Of a stretch of 64,000 bases of DNA, positions 8,036 to 14,854 are shown one piece after another. The notes beneath the pieces were generated by a model. That model was not told where the DNA came from. It saw only the letters and a program-made list of their open reading frames with translations, and did not search any database. A program made the position numbers and the translations under genes. The stretch lies in the NCBI GenBank assembly GCA_025459175.1, contig JALORC010000004.1:100754-164753 (forward strand), written 5' to 3'. Positions within the stretch are counted from its first letter, which is position 1. The number at the start of each line of letters is the position of its first letter. The DNA is from Planctomycetota bacterium. Its GTDB lineage: Bacteria; Planctomycetota; UBA1135; UBA2386.

Positions 8036-11000
8036 ACACGCCATCCATGCAGGGCACTCCCTGGTCCAGGTTCGCTCCGAAGTCGGTGTTGGCGAGCGTG
8101 CTGCTGCTCGCGGGCTGCGGTCCGGTCGCCATCGGCGCCGCGGTCGGCAGCGCCGGCGGCGGCGGTGGTGCGGCCGGGCCCGCCAGCCCGACGCTGGCGC
8201 GGCTCGACCCCGCCTTCCAGCCCGATGCCGACCGCACCGTGGTCGGCGTACGCATCGCGCAGTCGAGCAGTCGCCAGGTGCGGTTGCGCCTCGAGTACGA
8301 CCTCGGCCAGGGCCGCGTGCCGGTGCCGGCCGCCAACCTGTTGCCGTACGATCCCGCCGGTCGTCGGCCGGCCCCGCTGCTGCCGCTCGATGCGGCGCAG
8401 AACTTCCTGGTGACGCCGTCGAGCGGTGGCACGGCGGTCTACCTGTCGTGGGATCACCGCGCCGATCTCGGCCAGGTCGAACGGCGCAACGTGACGTTGT
8501 TCGCGGTGTTCACCGATGCGCTGCTGAGCCAGGCCGACTTCGCGTCGGACGCGGCCAACTCGGTGCAGCTGCTGGCGAACGCCACCGTCGGCCGCGAGCT
8601 CGGCCAGCTGTCCGACCTGGTGCTGCGGCGTCAGTCGACCGATCCGGAGAGTGCGTTCGTCGTCGATGCGGTGCTGCAGGATCGCGGCGGTGACCGCGAG
8701 GCGACCGGCTTCTCGTTCGAGTACGCGGTGACCTCGGCGGTGCCGCAGGAGAGCGACTTCGTGGTGCTGCCGCCGGCCATCCCGACCGCGGTGACCGACA
8801 CCGAGCAGCCCGACGGCTCGGTCCGCTCGACGCTGTCGTTCGGCTTCGACCCGCTGCAGCTCGGCGTGCCGTTCGGCGACTACACGAACTTCTGGATCCG
8901 CGTGCAGGCGCGCGAGACGTATCCACAGAATCGCAGCGACCTGCCGGCGTCGGTGCTGGTCGGCCCGCAGAACCTGCTGCAGCTCGCGGCGACCAGCGTC
9001 GGCTTCGCCCCGCGCATCGAGGGTGCTCGGGTCGTCAACCCGGGCTCGGCCCAGAGCAATGCCGGCGATCCGGGCAAGCCGTGGCTGCGCCTGCCGATCT
9101 CGGTGTCGATCACCAATCCGTCGCCGACCCGCGCGATGCGCGTGCGGCTGCAGGGCCGCTACGAGATCGACAACACGACCTTCCCGTGCACGCCGGTGCT
9201 GGACGGCGATCCGCAGACCGACGCCGAGTTCGACCTCGCCCCGCTCGAGCGGCGCCGGCAGTTCGTGGTGTGGAACGTCGCCTTCGACGAAGGCCTCGGC
9301 AACCGGTTGGTCAACGACCCGCCGTACAGCACGCCGCGGCTGTGTCAGGTGAGCGTGGAGGCGGTGCGGATCGCGAGCCCGGGCTCGGCGCTCGCCGGTG
9401 CCCCGCTGCGCGCGTCCGCGTCGGCCGGACCGACGCAGTTGAGCACCAATCCGTTCGTCGACTTCCGCGAGAACCTGCTGGCGGACGTCGGCCGCACCTG
9501 GTCGGCCGGCGACGAGCAGACGCAGGCGACGCGCGATCTGTTCTTCACCCGGTTCCCGACCAGCGGTGGCGGCGCGCAGGAGACGACGCTCGGCCTCGAC
9601 CAGCAGTTCGAGCCGCTGCAGATCACGCCGCCGCCGCCGGTGTTCGACTTCCTCGCCGCCACGCCGCCGGTCAACAACGGCGTCTATGACCTGGTGCCGA
9701 CCGACTTCGATCCCGACGCGCCGGACTGCCTGGTCTGGATCGACGGCTCGTTCCGCTACGTGCGTTGGCCGAACTCGGCCGGCGCGGTGGTGGAGCAGCT
9801 CGGTCCGGTCGGGGCCGCACTCGGCCGGCGCGGGCGCGATCCGATCACGTTCACGATCGGCTCGGGCAGCGCGCAGCAGAAGGTCGCCGTGTTCCACACC
9901 TGGGACGAGCAGGTGAGCGGTGGCAACAAGACCGTGCAGGTGCGGCTCACCGCCGTGGCGCGCAACAGCCTCGGCGGCTTCGCGATCACCACCGGCCCGG
10001 TCGACACGTTCTTCCTGAACGGCACCCCGGCCGTCAACATCAGCGCCGTCGGTGGCGACTTCGACGGGGATCCGGCGACGCACGAACTGGTGCTCGGCAC
10101 CTCGGGCACCGAGCGCGCCACGGCGCCGCTGCCGGGTCTGCTGCACCGCTGGACCTTCTCGTTGTCGGGCGCCCAGCTCGTGATCTCGGCGCCGGCGCCG
10201 CTGGCGACGATGCCACCTGCAACTGGCGATGCGACCCGCAACATCAGCGCCTGGCTGATGACCGGCTGGCGCGACGAGGCCGGCTCGCGCGACGGCCTCG
10301 TCGTCGTGCGCCAGCTCGACGGCACCCCGACGCTCAACCGCGAACTCGACGTCTGGGTGCTGCGGCAGAACGCCGGCGGTGGCCTGCAGACGTCGTGGTC
10401 GCTGCTGACCAGCGAGCTGTCGGCGCGGCCGGTCGGGCAGGGCGGCTTCCCGGAGCTCGGCATCACGTCGCTGCGGCGTGTGTTCGCCGAGGACCTCGAC
10501 GGCAACGTCGACGGCATCGGTGGCTCGGACCTGCTGCTGGTGTTCGAGCGCCGTGAGTCGGCGACCAACCAGGTGTTCGCCGATGTGTGGCTCTACGCCC
10601 GCCGCGCCGCGCGGCCGGCGCAGTGGCGCCGCATCGTCAAGGACCTGGTGGTGCTGGATCCGGTCACCCTGCAGCCGTATTCGCAGTTCGGCGGGCAGGT
10701 CGACGCCGAGGCGTTCCAGCTCGTCGACGTCAACGGCGATCGCCTGCTCGACCTGCTGACGGCGGAGCGGCGGCTGCTGCCGCCGGTGCCGCCGGCGCAG
10801 CCGCAGCCGGCGCGTGACGCACACTGCAACTACCTCGCGTCGTCGCTGTCGGGCGTGGCCGGCAAGTTGCGCAATCTGGGCGCCGAGGCAGGCCTGCCTG
10901 AACGGCGCTCGGTGCTGCCGGGACTGTTGGATGCCGATGGCGACGGCAACACCGACGTCGTCACGGGTGGGTTGCTGCTGCTCGGCAGCCCCGACGGTAC

Positions 11001-12036
11001 CTACACGCAGGCACGCAGTCTGGTGGCCGGCCCTCTGGCCCGCCATCGCGTCGAGCGCTTGTTCCTCGATGCGCCGGCGGACTCGATGGAAGTGATCGTC
11101 GGCGACGAGTCGATCAACGCGCAGAACCGCGTCTACCGCCTCGGCGGCATGGGGGCCGGAGTCACCTCGCTGTCGGTGACGACGCTGTTCGACTACTCGC
11201 TCGGCGGCAGCGGCGACCTGCGCGAGGTGCGCACGCTGACCGCGCCGGACACGGGCGCGCGCCGCGTCAAGGACCTGGTCGGCCTGGTCGGTGGCCCGGC
11301 GACCTCGTCGTTGCGCCGCGGGCGCGTCGAGGGTGGCACGACGCTGCTCAGTGCCTCGATGTGGAGCGGCCAGGTCGCCACCGCGGCCGGCCTGGCGCTG
11401 GTGCGGCGCTCGGCGATCCCGCTCGGCAGCACCGCCGGCACCGAGGCGGAGGTGCAGGACGTCGTCGTCGCCGATGCGCAGAACCCGGGCCGCGTGGTGA
11501 TCTTCGAGTCGCACAACGCCTACCAGCCGCGCACGTTCGACTTCGCCGGCGAGAACGTCGTGCGCATCGCCGAGGGCTCGATCGGCAGCGACAGCCTCGA
11601 GGATCTCTGCGTGCTGACCGAGCAGAACGGCATCTACCGCGTGCGCTGCCTGCAGCAGAGTGCGGATCCGTCGTTCGGCATCGGCCAGCCGGCGGCGCAG
11701 CTCGAACTGGCGCGCTTCCAGCGGCCGTTCGCGAGCTCGGCGATCCGTTCGCTGCAGTTCGATCGCGGCGCGCGCGCGTTCGCGCAGGGCTTCCTGCTGG
11801 TCGACGACGACCAGGGCGGCAGCCTGCGCAGCGAGGTCCGGTTGCTGCGGCCGATCGGTGACAGCGCCGGGCTGGCGTTGCGCATGGTGCGTTCGCCGCT
11901 CGACCAGCCGGTCGATCTGCCGATCGAGGCGGTCGTCGCCGACCGCGACAAGGACCAGCTGATCGAGGTCACCGGCGGTCAGCGCGCCGTCACCCAGGGG
12001 CTGCAGACGCTGCAGACCAACATCGCGCCGCAGTGA
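8032..12036 (+). CDS. Large lipoprotein with FG-GAP/VCBS-type propeller repeats
   Basis: The product has 1334 residues. GTG at 8032 is preceded by AAGGGGA and overlaps the previous stop. The N-terminus ends in VLLLAGC, with the lipid-carrying Cys near residue 29, followed by a Gly-rich spacer. The first half is beta-rich with repeated strands of Ig or Big type. The second half holds calcium-binding loops of FG-GAP/VCBS style: DLDGNVDGIGGSDLLLVF (about 821), DVNGDRLLDLL (about 899) and LDADGDGNTDVVTGGLLLLG (about 965). Such repeats fold as beta-propellers at the cell surface and bind ligands or partners. Its last 27 codons are inside a 135-bp sequence repeated at 14207. Confidence 0.82.
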   Translation: MNTPSMQGTPWSRFAPKSVLASVLLLAGCGPVAIGAAVGSAGGGGGAAGPASPTLARLDPAFQPDADRTVVGVRIAQSSSRQVRLRLEYDLGQGRVPVPAANLLPYDPAGRRPAPLLPLDAAQNFLVTPSSGGTAVYLSWDHRADLGQVERRNVTLFAVFTDALLSQADFASDAANSVQLLANATVGRELGQLSDLVLRRQSTDPESAFVVDAVLQDRGGDREATGFSFEYAVTSAVPQESDFVVLPPAIPTAVTDTEQPDGSVRSTLSFGFDPLQLGVPFGDYTNFWIRVQARETYPQNRSDLPASVLVGPQNLLQLAATSVGFAPRIEGARVVNPGSAQSNAGDPGKPWLRLPISVSITNPSPTRAMRVRLQGRYEIDNTTFPCTPVLDGDPQTDAEFDLAPLERRRQFVVWNVAFDEGLGNRLVNDPPYSTPRLCQVSVEAVRIASPGSALAGAPLRASASAGPTQLSTNPFVDFRENLLADVGRTWSAGDEQTQATRDLFFTRFPTSGGGAQETTLGLDQQFEPLQITPPPPVFDFLAATPPVNNGVYDLVPTDFDPDAPDCLVWIDGSFRYVRWPNSAGAVVEQLGPVGAALGRRGRDPITFTIGSGSAQQKVAVFHTWDEQVSGGNKTVQVRLTAVARNSLGGFAITTGPVDTFFLNGTPAVNISAVGGDFDGDPATHELVLGTSGTERATAPLPGLLHRWTFSLSGAQLVISAPAPLATMPPATGDATRNISAWLMTGWRDEAGSRDGLVVVRQLDGTPTLNRELDVWVLRQNAGGGLQTSWSLLTSELSARPVGQGGFPELGITSLRRVFAEDLDGNVDGIGGSDLLLVFERRESATNQVFADVWLYARRAARPAQWRRIVKDLVVLDPVTLQPYSQFGGQVDAEAFQLVDVNGDRLLDLLTAERRLLPPVPPAQPQPARDAHCNYLASSLSGVAGKLRNLGAEAGLPERRSVLPGLLDADGDGNTDVVTGGLLLLGSPDGTYTQARSLVAGPLARHRVERLFLDAPADSMEVIVGDESINAQNRVYRLGGMGAGVTSLSVTTLFDYSLGGSGDLREVRTLTAPDTGARRVKDLVGLVGGPATSSLRRGRVEGGTTLLSASMWSGQVATAAGLALVRRSAIPLGSTAGTEAEVQDVVVADAQNPGRVVIFESHNAYQPRTFDFAGENVVRIAEGSIGSDSLEDLCVLTEQNGIYRVRCLQQSADPSFGIGQPAAQLELARFQRPFASSAIRSLQFDRGARAFAQGFLLVDDDQGGSLRSEVRLLRPIGDSAGLALRMVRSPLDQPVDLPIEAVVADRDKDQLIEVTGGQRAVTQGLQTLQTNIAPQ

Positions 12037-12089
12037 GTCGCCGCCGACGGCGGCGATGACAAGCGGGGTCGCGCGCGCTTCGATGTGCG
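11955..12089 (+). repeat. 135-bp direct repeat, copy 1
   Basis: This stretch covers the last 27 codons of the large lipoprotein gene, its stop, a hairpin and 33 further bases. It recurs at 14207-14341 with a single mismatch (T at 11990, C at 14242). The copies are 2252 bp apart in direct orientation and bracket a segment with different base composition. This looks like a duplication made when that segment entered. Confidence 0.95.
12038..12056 (+). terminator. Hairpin after the large lipoprotein gene
   Basis: TCGCCGCC pairs with GGCGGCGA over a GAC loop, a perfect 8-bp stem starting one base after the stop codon. No T-run follows. An identical copy is carried in the second repeat at 14290-14308. 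Confidence 0.5.
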
Positions 12090-12342
12090 GTACGAATTCA
12101 AGGCGAGCGCCCCTTTTGGACAGAGTATCCAACGCGTAGTCCTGATGGCACCGGCTTCCGTCACGCACGGGCAAGATCCGAACCAACGGTGGGAACCCCT
12201 TGTTTTTGACTCGACCAAGAAGAGCGTCTGGGTTGAGGCGACGACGGACGCCTCTGCGGTGCCGCCGGGGTACTAAATGATGTTCGCGATCTCGAGTGCT
12301 GGAGTGCCTTCCATCGCCCACTGGGTGCAGTTGCTGCCATGA
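12090..12342 (+). pseudogene. 3' remnant of a galactose-oxidase-like gene (DUF1929-type domain)
   Basis: Reading from the repeat junction, the frame gives RVVLMAPASVTHGQDPNQRW, then a strand region, then AVPPGY, TAA, and then MMFAISSAGVPSIAHWVQLLP before TGA at 12340. The order vTHg...dQRw..L, PPGyYmlF, GvPSia.wv is the signature of the C-terminal early-set domain of galactose-oxidase-like proteins. In the family PPGY is followed by another Tyr, so TAA at 12274 is most simply a TAC-to-TAA change. The rest of the gene (propeller and N-terminus) is absent; the match stops at the edge of the 135-bp repeat. Its terminal TGA overlaps the start of the FG-GAP gene, which suggests the two were once an operon elsewhere. 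Confidence 0.75.
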
Positions 12343-13979
12343 ACAACGGCCCCAAGAGGACGGCCTGGGCTGAGGCCGCGATGCTTGCCGGCGTCTTGTC
12401 CACTGCCGGCGCTCAGCAGCAGGTCATGCGCATCGATCGACCACCTCAGGGACCTTTTGGTAACCAACTGGCAGCCATTGGTGACAGGAACGGCGACGGT
12501 CATGCAGACATTGCGGTTGCCGTCTACGTTCCGATCATTCCGACCAGCTCGACTCTTGTCCCCGAGCTTTGGTTCTTCTCTGGCTCCACCGGCCAGCCGC
12601 TCGGACAAGGCCGCAGGAATTTCATCCAGCTGGCCTCTGCAGGGGACTCCGATGGCGACGGGGTAGGTGACTACGTCCTGTCTTGTAGCGGGCCAGCCGT
12701 AGCACCCTGCTATCCCTACGAGTGCGCCGCGGTAGAAGTGCGAAGCGGAGTGACGGACGCGCTGCTTTGGCAATGCAACGTCTACCCCTTCTCCGAGATG
12801 GGAACCATGCTGGTCAGCGACCTGGATCTCGACGGCGATTCACGCCCGGACGTGCTGACCGCGACGACCTATCCATCCTTCCCAGGCATGGGCGGTGGCA
12901 GCCTGTTCGCGATCTCGAACGGCGGCAAGGTCCTCTACGAACTCAGATCCCCCGCCGGAGAAGCCTTCGCCCCGGGCATCGGCAAGTTCACAGACTACGA
13001 CGGTGATGGCTGCGACGACTTTTTGCTCGGCATCTACGTCGCACCCGGTGGCGCAGTAGACATCCGCTCCGGCAAGAACGGCAATCTGCTTCGTCGCCTC
13101 CCCGGGCACCCACCCGTTCTGTGGGGCCACGGCGCCACCGCGGCGATGATCGGCGACCAAGATGGTGACGGCATCCCAGATGTGATTTCTGGCGACAGCG
13201 GCTTTGGTACACCGGGCGTTCTGCAGGTCCTGGGCAGCGTGACCGGCAACCTGATCCATCGTTGGCAAGTAACCCAACCGGGTCTAGGTGGCGACAACTT
13301 TGGCTATCCAACGGTCGCCTGCCTCGACATCGACCGCGACGGCATCGAGGACGTCGTCGCAAGCGCCGAGAATGGCCCAATAGCCAGCTGGGGGCAGTAC
13401 GCGTTCTCTGGCCGAGACGGCACCTTGATGAAGCGGTTCACCGCCACCGCACAAGCTGGCATCATGGGCACGGTTCGAGCTTTCCCACCTCAGCCAGGAG
13501 ATCTGTTCCGCAAGTACATCAGCATCGGCTTCACCGGCTACGTGGGAGGCATCTACATGTTCTCAGGCGCGCCCGGCGGAGTCATCCAGACGGGCGCCGG
13601 AGCCCCCGGCACCCTCGCAGAAGCCCCCCGCATCGGCGTCCGCAAGTTCGAGCCCTCCGGCTTCCGTATCACGCTGACCGACGCCGAACAGGGTGCCCCC
13701 GCCTTCCTGGTCCTCGGATTCTCGCAGCCACCCCAACCAGGAATCAACCTGCAGGCCCTCGGCTTCCCCGGCTGCACCCTGTTCCCCAGCCCCGACATCT
13801 ACGGGCTGAAGCTCGTCGGCACCGCGGGCATCGCCGCTGGCTACGCGATGCACGACTTCACCCAACAACTGCGCGCGACCCCCGGCGTCGGCACCTACGC
13901 CGTCTACGCCCAGTGGGTCGCTCTCGGACAGACATGGCCCGGCGGCGTCAGCGAAGCCATCCGCCTGATCGTGCAGTAG
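12339..13979 (+). CDS. Secreted FG-GAP repeat beta-propeller protein
   Basis: The product has 546 residues with a probable signal peptide ending near AGVLSTAGAQ. At least six calcium-loop FG-GAP repeats are visible: GDRNGDGHADIAVAV, GDSDGDGVGDYVLS, DLDLDGDSRPDVL, DYDGDGCDDFLLG, GDQDGDGIPDVISG and DIDRDGIEDVVAS. These fold as an integrin-like propeller for adhesion or ligand binding outside the cell. Residues about 435-546 form a separate beta-rich domain (ITLTDAEQGAPAFLVLGFSQ, LGFPGCTLFPSP) resembling the tails of other secreted proteins in this window. Base composition is visibly less GC-rich at its 5' half than the neighbours. It sits between the two 135-bp repeats, so it was probably acquired. 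Confidence 0.85.
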   Translation: MNNGPKRTAWAEAAMLAGVLSTAGAQQQVMRIDRPPQGPFGNQLAAIGDRNGDGHADIAVAVYVPIIPTSSTLVPELWFFSGSTGQPLGQGRRNFIQLASAGDSDGDGVGDYVLSCSGPAVAPCYPYECAAVEVRSGVTDALLWQCNVYPFSEMGTMLVSDLDLDGDSRPDVLTATTYPSFPGMGGGSLFAISNGGKVLYELRSPAGEAFAPGIGKFTDYDGDGCDDFLLGIYVAPGGAVDIRSGKNGNLLRRLPGHPPVLWGHGATAAMIGDQDGDGIPDVISGDSGFGTPGVLQVLGSVTGNLIHRWQVTQPGLGGDNFGYPTVACLDIDRDGIEDVVASAENGPIASWGQYAFSGRDGTLMKRFTATAQAGIMGTVRAFPPQPGDLFRKYISIGFTGYVGGIYMFSGAPGGVIQTGAGAPGTLAEAPRIGVRKFEPSGFRITLTDAEQGAPAFLVLGFSQPPQPGINLQALGFPGCTLFPSPDIYGLKLVGTAGIAAGYAMHDFTQQLRATPGVGTYAVYAQWVALGQTWPGGVSEAIRLIVQ

Positions 13980-14013
13980 CGCCACCGGCGAAGCCCGATC
14001 GCCGTCGTAGCGC

Positions 14014-14206
14014 TCAGCCCTTCGTAGTCTTGAACACCACCCGCACGGGCGCCAGCTTCTTGCCGTCGGCGCTGCGGCACGAGTCGAACTTGCCGCGGTT
14101 CGGTCGGCAATGCGATGCACCAGCTGCTGCACGTCGGCGTCGTTCACCTCCCGCTGCGCGTGGAACTCCGGCTGACCGCGACTCGGCTCCCAGCCGTACA
14201 AACCGT
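14014..14206 (-). pseudogene. Degraded minus-strand gene remnant
   Basis: On the minus strand, two adjoining frames look protein-like. Upstream is DGLYGWEPSRGQPEFHAQRE then VNDADVQQLVHRIADR. After a frame change comes NRGKFDSCRSADGKKLAPV then RVVFKTTKG and TGA at 14016-14014. The simplest reading is the 3' end of a gene broken by a frameshift and cut off by the repeat at 14207. The family is not recognised. An alternative plus-strand frame from ATG 14115 runs into the duplicated lipoprotein tail but looks less like a protein. Confidence 0.35.
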
Positions 14207-14341
14207 CCAGCTGATCGAGGTCACCGGCGGTCAGCGCGCCGCCACCCAGGGGCTGCAGACGCTGCAGACCAACATCGCGCCGCAGTGAGTCGCCGCCGAC
14301 GGCGGCGATGACAAGCGGGGTCGCGCGCGCTTCGATGTGCG
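14207..14341 (+). repeat. 135-bp direct repeat, copy 2 (orphan lipoprotein tail)
   Basis: This is the second copy of 11955-12089, with one substitution that changes Val to Ala in the encoded tail. It encodes LIEVTGGQRAATQGLQTL then QTNIAPQ and a stop, but has no gene body in front, so it is a truncated duplicate. The terminator-like hairpin is at 14290-14308. It ends 15 bp before the likely SprT-like start. Confidence 0.95.
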
Positions 14342-14356
14342 CTGGCGGAGTGGCGC

Positions 14357-14836
14357 GTGGTCGACACCGCGGTGACGGTGGTCTGGAACGAGCGGCTGAC
14401 GACGACCGCGGGCCGTGCGTTCCTGCGCCAGGGCCGCATCGAGCTGAACCCGCGGCTGCTCGGCAAGGCGCCGGCCGAGGTGCCGATGGTGCTCGTGCAC
14501 GAGACCGCGCACATCGCCGCGTTCCGGCTGTTCGGCGCCAACATCCCGGCCCACGGCCGGCACTGGCGGTCGCTGATGCGACTCGCGGGTTACGCGCCGG
14601 AGGTCACGCACAAGATCCCGGTCGACGATCTGCGCCAGGGCCGCCGCCGCTACGTGTATCTGCGCGTCTGCGAGCAGTGTGGGGATCGCCAGCTGCTCGA
14701 GGCCCCGCGCTACGGCAAGTGCGGCGGCTGTTCGGCGCGCGACAGCTTCCTGGTCATGAAGGCCAAGGCCGGGCCGGCCGGCGAGGCGGCGCTGCAGCGG
14801 CTGTCGCTGGCGGACGTGCGCGCGGCGTTCGAGTGA
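14357..14836 (+). CDS. SprT-like zinc metalloprotease-fold protein, possibly N-terminally shortened
   Basis: The product has 159 residues from GTG 14357. The SprT signature is clear: VVWNERLTTTAGRAF, then IELNPRLL, and the zinc motif HETAH in MVLVHETAHIAAFR. A further zinc-binding His candidate is in AHGRHWRSLM. The C-terminus has a zinc ribbon (CEQCGD and CGGCSA). SprT/Spartan proteins are DNA-protein crosslink proteases or related. The N-terminal helix that normally precedes the VxWN strand is mostly missing: the frame runs upstream only to 14312, with no ATG, into the duplicated repeat. The rearrangement may therefore have trimmed the gene, or a non-AUG start is used. Confidence 0.8.
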   Translation: MVDTAVTVVWNERLTTTAGRAFLRQGRIELNPRLLGKAPAEVPMVLVHETAHIAAFRLFGANIPAHGRHWRSLMRLAGYAPEVTHKIPVDDLRQGRRRYVYLRVCEQCGDRQLLEAPRYGKCGGCSARDSFLVMKAKAGPAGEAALQRLSLADVRAAFE

Positions 14837-14854
14837 GAGGCTGAGAGGCCGCCG

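Noticed and set aside
7999..12321. A 1440-codon minus-strand frame opposite the large lipoprotein
   Set aside because: Same reason: composition artefact; the plus-strand gene has a lipobox, propeller loops and a coupled start.
14014..14206. A transposase end that would explain the inserted segment
   Set aside because: The remnant has no recognisable transposase catalytic residues and no inverted repeats were found, so it is listed only as an unknown remnant.
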